Of a stretch of DNA of 10,109 bases, positions 6,003 to 10,109 are shown piece by piece. Origin of the DNA: an uncultured Alphaproteobacteria bacterium. GTDB lineage: Bacteria > Pseudomonadota > Alphaproteobacteria > Reyranellales > Reyranellaceae. The position numbers and the translations under genes are program-made. The stretch is from the NCBI GenBank assembly GCA_903929895.1, contig CAIYWM010000175.1:1-10109 (forward strand), written 5' to 3'. The notes beneath the pieces are model-generated. The model was not told where the DNA came from. It did not search any database and saw only the letters and a list, made by a program, of their open reading frames with translations. Positions within the stretch are counted from its first letter, which is position 1. Every line of letters starts with the position of its first letter.

Positions 6003-7586
6003 CTACTTCTTCATCTTCTTCCGCCGGTAGATCCGGTAGCGGTCGAAGTCCATCAGGTGTTCGTAGTTCTCGAAGGCGTCGGCGAACACCCGATTCTGCA
6101 TGAAGTAGTCGAGATAATCGAACTCCTTGCCTTGGCAGCGCGGCACGCCGGCAATCCGGTCGACGATCAGCAGGTCGGGATGCTCGCGGGCGAAGTCCTC
6201 GCTCAGCGTGTCGAACACGAACTTCTCGGAATCGCCCATCGTGTCGGGCGGATTGTAGAGGGCGGGGAAGTCGTCGCAGGTCGCGTAGACCCCTTGCAGC
6301 ACCCACATGGTCAGGAACCGTGTGGTCATGCGGCCGCCGATGTAGTTCACCATCGGCCAGAACGGATAGATGCCGGGCGACAGGACGAGGATGGTCCGGT
6401 TCGGCGCATTCTGCTCGATGATGTGCTGCAGCCGGCCACCGATGGAGGCCTCGAACTGGCGCTGCTTGTAGAAGGGCGGCGTATAGAGCGCGGCCTGGAA
6501 ATAGAGCAGCACCATGAAGGTGGCGCAGATCACCGCCACCGGCAGGCGATGCGCGCTGCGGCTGATCGGCAAGTAGCGATCCACAGTCTGCGAGACCGTG
6601 AGGGCAGCGAGCAGGATGGCGGCCGAAAGCGCCGGCAGCACGTGGTAGGGCCAGCCCTTGGCCTGGCCGATGGCCGAGAGGGCGGCGCCGACGCCGAACA
6701 CCACGAGGACGCGCGCGGCGATGGTCTTGGTGAACACGACGGCGAGCAGGCCGAAGATCGCCAGCGCGAGCAGGGTCGGTCCCAGCACGTTGCTGGTCAG
6801 AACCTCGCGCCATCCCGAATCGCCGATCGGCGCATAGGCTTCGACCGCCAGCGGCAGCACGAAATGTCCGAACTCCGGAAACACCAGGTACATCAGAGCG
6901 AGGTGCGCCACCGCGAGCAGGCCGATCGCCCAGGGGATCGGATCTGTGAAGGTCGGGCGCACGCCGCGCCGGACCAGCAGGTAGAGTTCGACCGCGGCCG
7001 GGATCGCCAGATAATGCGGCTTCATGGCCAGCGCGATGCCCGCGGCGAGTCCGATGGCAATGGAGGCGAGACGCGACGGGTTCACGCCCTCGGCGCGCGC
7101 CATCGAGGCGATCAGGTAGGGCGCGCAGGCCACGAACATGATGTGCTCGCGCTGGCCGAAATGCTCATTGGGCAGCACGGTGAACAGGAACAGAAACACC
7201 GGTGGCAGCAGCGCCTCGGTGAGCGCATGGTCGGCGGACGGCACGAGACGGATGAGCCGCCGGCAGGCCCAGAACGAGGCGAAGATGCCCGCGACCACCC
7301 AGGCCGTGAACCAGAAGGCGACCGTGCCGGGCAGGAGCCTGGCCGTCAGCACGGGCAGTCCGTGCACGACGAAGGTCAGCGGCAGATTTTCGTCCAGCAC
7401 CTCGACATAGAGCTTCTCGCCGCCGATCCAGCGCGTCGACACGTCTAGGATGGCGGCCACGTCGTGGTTGATGGGCGGGAAGAAATAGCCTGCGAGCCAG
7501 AGGATCGGCAGCGCGAACAGCGATATCAGCAGGAACTGCTCGACACGCGGCGGAATGGTCGGAGGTTTGGTGTGAACGGTTGGCAA
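6003..7586 (-). CDS. Polytopic GT-C-fold glycosyltransferase (GT39/GT83-like)
   Basis: This 527-residue protein has roughly ten hydrophobic helices up to about residue 370, then a soluble tail of about 155 residues ending in a Lys/Arg-rich RRKKMKK. The first extramembrane loop, NHDVAAILDVSTRWIGGEK followed by LYVEVLDENLPL, resembles the acidic first loop of PMT_2/ArnT-type enzymes, with Asp42 and Asp65/Glu66 as candidate catalytic residues; GQREHI, MKPHY and WPYHVLP are later conserved-looking loops. Such enzymes transfer a sugar from a polyprenyl-phosphate donor on the outer face of the inner membrane. No in-frame ATG exists before residue 149; the frame opens after a TGA at TTG (7584-7586), with no ribosome site, so the start is uncertain. 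It is divergent from the methyltransferase-GT2-transporter cassette, which could supply its donor. Acceptor and sugar are unknown. Confidence 0.8.
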   Translation of the reverse strand: MPTVHTKPPTIPPRVEQFLLISLFALPILWLAGYFFPPINHDVAAILDVSTRWIGGEKLYVEVLDENLPLTFVVHGLPVLTARLLPGTVAFWFTAWVVAGIFASFWACRRLIRLVPSADHALTEALLPPVFLFLFTVLPNEHFGQREHIMFVACAPYLIASMARAEGVNPSRLASIAIGLAAGIALAMKPHYLAIPAAVELYLLVRRGVRPTFTDPIPWAIGLLAVAHLALMYLVFPEFGHFVLPLAVEAYAPIGDSGWREVLTSNVLGPTLLALAIFGLLAVVFTKTIAARVLVVFGVGAALSAIGQAKGWPYHVLPALSAAILLAALTVSQTVDRYLPISRSAHRLPVAVICATFMVLLYFQAALYTPPFYKQRQFEASIGGRLQHIIEQNAPNRTILVLSPGIYPFWPMVNYIGGRMTTRFLTMWVLQGVYATCDDFPALYNPPDTMGDSEKFVFDTLSEDFAREHPDLLIVDRIAGVPRCQGKEFDYLDYFMQNRVFADAFENYEHLMDFDRYRIYRRKKMKK

Positions 7587-7608
7587 GGCGGGGTGAAGAT
7601 ATCATAAG
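7580..7608 (+). promoter_or_regulatory. Predicted promoter of the methyltransferase-glycosyltransferase cassette
   Basis: TTGGCA (7580-7585) and CATAAG (7603-7608) are spaced by 17 bases and match the sigma-70 consensus at five and four of six positions. The start would fall near 7615. The -35 overlaps the first codons of the divergent gene, and on the other strand TATGAT (7601-7606) could be that gene's -10, so the two promoters would overlap and compete. Confidence 0.4.
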
Positions 7609-7612
7609 CGGA

Positions 7613-7632
7613 CGGGAAGGGGAGACTTCCCG
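7613..7632 (+). promoter_or_regulatory. Leader hairpin before the methyltransferase ribosome site
   Basis: CGGGAAG and CTTCCCG form a perfect 7-base stem with a 6-base loop GGGAGA. It ends two bases before the ribosome site GAGAGG (7634-7639) and would lie at the very 5' end of the mRNA if the predicted promoter is right. It may stabilise the message, or the dyad may be an operator. Function is not shown. Confidence 0.35.
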
Positions 7633-7646
7633 GGAGAGGCCGCTTC

Positions 7647-8387
7647 GTGGAACGGGCCGAATACGAGCAGATGCATGCGGTCGAAGACCGCATGTGGTGG
7701 TATCGCGGCCTGCGCCGGCTGGTCGCGAACCAGCTTGCCTGGGCGCTGTCGCGAACGAAGGCCGGCGGACCGGTCCTCGATGCCGGATGCGGCACCGGCG
7801 GCATGCTGCGGGTGCTGGGGCCGGCCGTCGCCGGCCGGCCGACCGTCGGCCTTGAGTACGACCCGGTGGCCGCCGGCATGGCAAAGGCCAAGGCGGGACG
7901 GCCAGTCCTTTCGGGCTCGGTCAATGAAATGCCGATCGGAGGTGGAGCGCTCGGGGCCTACGTCTCGCTCGACGTCCTCTGCCACGCCAACGTCGATCCC
8001 GCGCGTGCCCTGAAAGAGGCGCATCGCTGCCTCGCGCCGGGCGCGATCGCGATCTTCAATTTGCCGTCCTATTCCTGGATGCTGTCGGCCCACGACAGGC
8101 GCGTCCACAATGCCCGCCGCTTCACGCGCGGCGAGGCCCGCGCCCTGATCGCGGCGCCGGGCTTCCGTATCCTGCGGGCGAGCTATTGGAACACGCTCCT
8201 GTTTCCCCTGATGCTCATCCACCGGATGGTCGAGCGTGGCGACGCAGAGAGCGACGTGCGCGACTATCCGCGCTGGCTCGATGCCTTCTTCTCCACTGCG
8301 CTCGCCATCGAGCGCGCTGCCATCGGCGCCGGCCTCAGCCTGCCGTTCGGCGGTTCCCTCATGATCGTGGCGGTACGTGATGATTGA
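7647..8387 (+). CDS. SAM-dependent class I methyltransferase
   Basis: This 246-residue protein has the Rossmann-type methyltransferase fold. Motif I is VLDAGCGTGGML (residues 43-54), the acidic residue ending the next strand is Glu70 (VGLEYDP), followed by SLDVLCH (108-113) and the motif III region LAPGAIAIFNLPSY (129 onward). The N-terminal MHAVEDRMWWYRGLRRLV resembles methyltransferases found in cell-surface glycan clusters. The GTG at 7647 is chosen for its GAGAGG ribosome site about 7 bases upstream. It overlaps the following glycosyltransferase gene by 8 bases, so the two are translationally linked. It may methylate the sugar or lipid handled by its neighbours. Acceptor unknown. Confidence 0.88.
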   Translation: MERAEYEQMHAVEDRMWWYRGLRRLVANQLAWALSRTKAGGPVLDAGCGTGGMLRVLGPAVAGRPTVGLEYDPVAAGMAKAKAGRPVLSGSVNEMPIGGGALGAYVSLDVLCHANVDPARALKEAHRCLAPGAIAIFNLPSYSWMLSAHDRRVHNARRFTRGEARALIAAPGFRILRASYWNTLLFPLMLIHRMVERGDAESDVRDYPRWLDAFFSTALAIERAAIGAGLSLPFGGSLMIVAVRDD

Positions 8388-9444
8388 GAATTCCGAAGAG
8401 GCGCCGGCGCTGTCGCCGGCACTGTCCATCGTCGTGCCGGTCTACAACGGCGCGGCGACCGTCGGCGAACTGGTGAAGGCTCTGCGCGCCCTGGAGATCG
8501 AGGGGGGCCTGGAGGTCGTCCTGGTGGTCGACGGCAGCCCCGACAACAGCCTCGACGTCTGCAAGCAGCTCGCGGCCGAGCCCGGTGCGCCGGTGACCGT
8601 GCTGAGCCTCAGCCGCAATTTCGGCGAGCACAATGCGGTCATGGCGGGCTTCGCGCGGGCGCGCGGCGCCTACACAATTACCATGGACGACGACCTGCAG
8701 AACCCGCCCGAGGAAGTCCGTCGCCTGTTCGAGCATGCCCGCGACGGCAGGTACGATGCGGTCTACACCTACTACGAGGAAAAGAAGCATGCGGCCTGGC
8801 GCAATCTCGGCAGCCGCTTCACCAACTGGTGCGCCGACAAGCTGATCGACAAGCCGCCCGGTCTCTACCTCTCGAGCTTTCGCTGCGTTTCGCGCTTCCT
8901 GCGCGAGCGGGTCACGTCGAGCTACGAGGGACCGGCGCCCTATGTCGACGGCTTGATCTTCCAGATCACCCAGAATGTGAGCCGACTGCAGGTCAACCAC
9001 CTGCCGCGCGCCGAAGGGCGCTCGAACTACACGCTGCGCCGCCTGCTGCGACTGTGGCTGGCCATGTTCCTCAATTTCTCGGTGATGCCGCTCCGCATTG
9101 CCACGATCCTCGGCCTGGTCTTCGGCGCCCTGGGTGCCCTGGCCGCCGGCATCACGATCATCGAGGCGATCATCTCCGACAAGCCACCCCAGGGATGGGC
9201 TTCGCTGATGGTCGCGGTGCTCGTGCTGGCGGGCGTGCAGCTCCTTGTGATCGGGATGATCGGCGAATATCTCGGCAGCATGTTCTTGGCCGTGAACCGC
9301 AAGCCGCAATACCTCGTGCGGGAAGTGTTCCGCCGCGGTCGTGGGCCCGGGGGGCTCGACATCGAGCAGCCGAAGGTCGATACGCGCGCAGCCGGCCAGC
9401 CGCATCGCGAGCCTTCGCACGAGCCGGACCGCAGGGAGAGCTAA
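8380..9444 (+). CDS. Family 2 glycosyltransferase, ArnC/GtrB/DPM1-like
   Basis: This 354-residue enzyme most likely transfers a sugar from a nucleotide to undecaprenyl phosphate on the cytoplasmic face of the inner membrane. The GT-A domain starts with LSIVVPVYNGAAT (15 onward); Asp51 (VVDGSPDNS) and the DDD at 103-105 (MDDDLQNPPEE) bind the nucleotide and metal. LSLSRNFGEHNAVMAG (75 onward) is characteristic of the ArnC/GtrB group. Two membrane helices (about 238-262 and 273-297) follow, then a hydrophilic Arg/Pro-rich tail of about 55 residues (300-354) that is not part of the catalytic core. The start ATG at 8380 is preferred over GTG at 8377; both overlap the methyltransferase stop. The transporter gene begins 2 bases after the stop. 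Sugar identity cannot be read here. Confidence 0.9.
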   Translation: MIENSEEAPALSPALSIVVPVYNGAATVGELVKALRALEIEGGLEVVLVVDGSPDNSLDVCKQLAAEPGAPVTVLSLSRNFGEHNAVMAGFARARGAYTITMDDDLQNPPEEVRRLFEHARDGRYDAVYTYYEEKKHAAWRNLGSRFTNWCADKLIDKPPGLYLSSFRCVSRFLRERVTSSYEGPAPYVDGLIFQITQNVSRLQVNHLPRAEGRSNYTLRRLLRLWLAMFLNFSVMPLRIATILGLVFGALGALAAGITIIEAIISDKPPQGWASLMVAVLVLAGVQLLVIGMIGEYLGSMFLAVNRKPQYLVREVFRRGRGPGGLDIEQPKVDTRAAGQPHREPSHEPDRRES

Positions 9445-9446
9445 GC

Positions 9447-9779
9447 ATGACGATCTACTACGTGGCGCTGGGGATCGGCATCCTGACCGGCATCGGCGGC
9501 CAGATTCTCCTGAAGGCCGGTGCCGATGCGCCGGACTTCGTGAGCCAGCTCTTCCGCCCCTCGACCATCATGGGGCTGGCGCTCTACGGCTCGGCCGCTT
9601 TCCTCTACATCGTCGCGCTGCGCAAAATTCCGGTTTCGGTCGCCTTTCCCAGCGTGTCGCTCTCCTATGCGATCGTTGCAGTGCTCGGGCACTTCCTTTT
9701 TGGCGAGCCGTTCGGCATCAAGCAGATCGGCGGCATCGCGCTGATCGTGGGCGGTGTCGTTCTCATCAACCAGAGCTGA
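9447..9779 (+). CDS. Small four-helix transporter, ArnE/ArnF-like (SMR/EamA fold)
   Basis: This 110-residue membrane protein has four helices (about 3-23, 40-58, 64-84, 90-108), the size and layout of small multidrug resistance and ArnE/ArnF subunits. It lacks the essential Glu14 of EmrE-type drug exporters; the first helix reads GILTGIGGQILLKAG instead, which fits the lipid-linked sugar flippase branch better. The paired motifs FLYIVALRKIPVSVAFP and LFGEPFGIKQIGGIALIVGG are typical of the EamA-like half repeat. The ATG follows AGGGAGAG by about 7 bases and is 2 bases after the glycosyltransferase stop. In this context it probably flips the polyprenyl-phosphate sugar made by its neighbour. 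Such proteins work as dimers or pairs, and no second subunit is seen, so a homodimer is likely. Confidence 0.82.
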   Translation: MTIYYVALGIGILTGIGGQILLKAGADAPDFVSQLFRPSTIMGLALYGSAAFLYIVALRKIPVSVAFPSVSLSYAIVAVLGHFLFGEPFGIKQIGGIALIVGGVVLINQS

Positions 9780-9789
9780 GGGGCGCCCC

Positions 9790-10109
9790 GTGAATTACGA
9801 GCAGATCAAGTACGAGACCAAGGACGGCATCCTCACCATCACGCTCAACCGCCCCGACAAGCTCAACGCCTTCACCGGCAAGATGCTGTCGGAACTGCTC
9901 GACGCGATGGACCGGGCCGACCGCGACGACGATGTGCGCGCGGTGGTGTTCACCGGGGCCGGCCGCGGCTTCTGTGCCGGTGCGGACCTGTCGGGCGGCG
10001 CCAACACCTTCAACGCCGAGAATCGCGGACCGGTCGATCCGGGCCTCGACGGCCATCGCGACGGCGGTGGGCTGTTCACCCTGCGCCTCTACGAATCGCT
10101 GAAACCGAC
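9790..10109 (+). CDS. Enoyl-CoA hydratase/isomerase (crotonase), 5' part
   Basis: The first 106 residues are present and the gene runs off the right edge. The crotonase fold is evident: YEQIKYETKDGILTITLNRP, then DKLNAFTGKMLSELLDAMD, and the oxyanion-hole stretch AVVFTGAGRGFCAGADLSGG (51-70), where backbone amides near Ala27 and Gly64 would hold the thioester carbonyl. The start is GTG at 9790, with GAGGGG ending 5 bases before, and the gene lies 10 bases after the transporter stop, so it is probably cotranscribed with the glycosyltransferase cassette. A long insert rich in Gly and Asp (residues 68-94) follows the oxyanion motif. The catalytic acids lie beyond the edge, so hydratase versus isomerase cannot be decided. 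Confidence 0.92.
   Translation, partial: MNYEQIKYETKDGILTITLNRPDKLNAFTGKMLSELLDAMDRADRDDDVRAVVFTGAGRGFCAGADLSGGANTFNAENRGPVDPGLDGHRDGGGLFTLRLYESLKP

Noticed and set aside
5952..7448. A 498-codon open frame on the plus strand opposite the GT-C gene
   Set aside because: It is a high-GC antisense shadow: its product is rich in Arg, His, Gly and Glu without any recognisable domain, while the minus strand gives a clean polytopic membrane protein with family motifs.
8359..9420. A 353-codon open frame on the minus strand opposite the GT2 gene
   Set aside because: It mirrors the GT2 codons, has low-complexity charged sequence and no motif; the plus strand carries the complete glycosyltransferase.

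Overview
The window is GC-rich, gene-dense DNA whose codon bias and gene content fit an alphaproteobacterium. A Rhodospirillales or Reyranella-like soil or water organism is my guess, and no marker here fixes the genus. I see no rRNA, tRNA, CRISPR array, transposase or phage gene. Twelve protein genes are complete and one is cut by the right edge.

Left part (about 1-1850), iron and oxidative stress. On the minus strand an iron-type superoxide dismutase is followed after 10 bases by a 51-residue two-helix membrane protein of the DUF3309 type. A 328-base gap separates sodB from the divergent bacterioferritin gene (bfr, plus strand). Convergent with bfr, 17 bases from its stop, lies bfd, the [2Fe-2S] ferredoxin that reduces bacterioferritin to release iron. 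bfd has a readable promoter with a Fur-like dyad at its predicted transcription start, so storage and release appear to be controlled separately.

Middle part (about 1938-5895). A membrane-anchored class III adenylate cyclase (minus strand) has all its catalytic residues and an unusual periplasmic region built from three related Cys-containing repeats. Divergent from it is a tight four-gene operon: MaoC-like hydratase, two-domain VOC/glyoxalase-like protein, 4-hydroxybenzoyl-CoA-thioesterase-like hot-dog protein and PaaI-like hot-dog thioesterase, with gaps of -4, +5 and -4 bases. This looks like an acyl-CoA pathway with an unknown substrate.

Right part (about 5900-10109). A 27-base-arm inverted repeat of a dispersed, REP-like type lies between the operon and a convergent polytopic GT-C-fold glycosyltransferase (minus strand). 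Divergent from the latter runs a plus-strand cassette: SAM-dependent methyltransferase, ArnC/GtrB-like family 2 glycosyltransferase, four-helix ArnE/F-like (SMR fold) transporter, then the start of an enoyl-CoA hydratase. Together the family 2 transferase (loading sugar onto a polyprenyl phosphate), the small transporter (flipping it) and the GT-C enzyme (transferring it outside) have the parts of a lipid-linked sugar modification system. The target is unknown.
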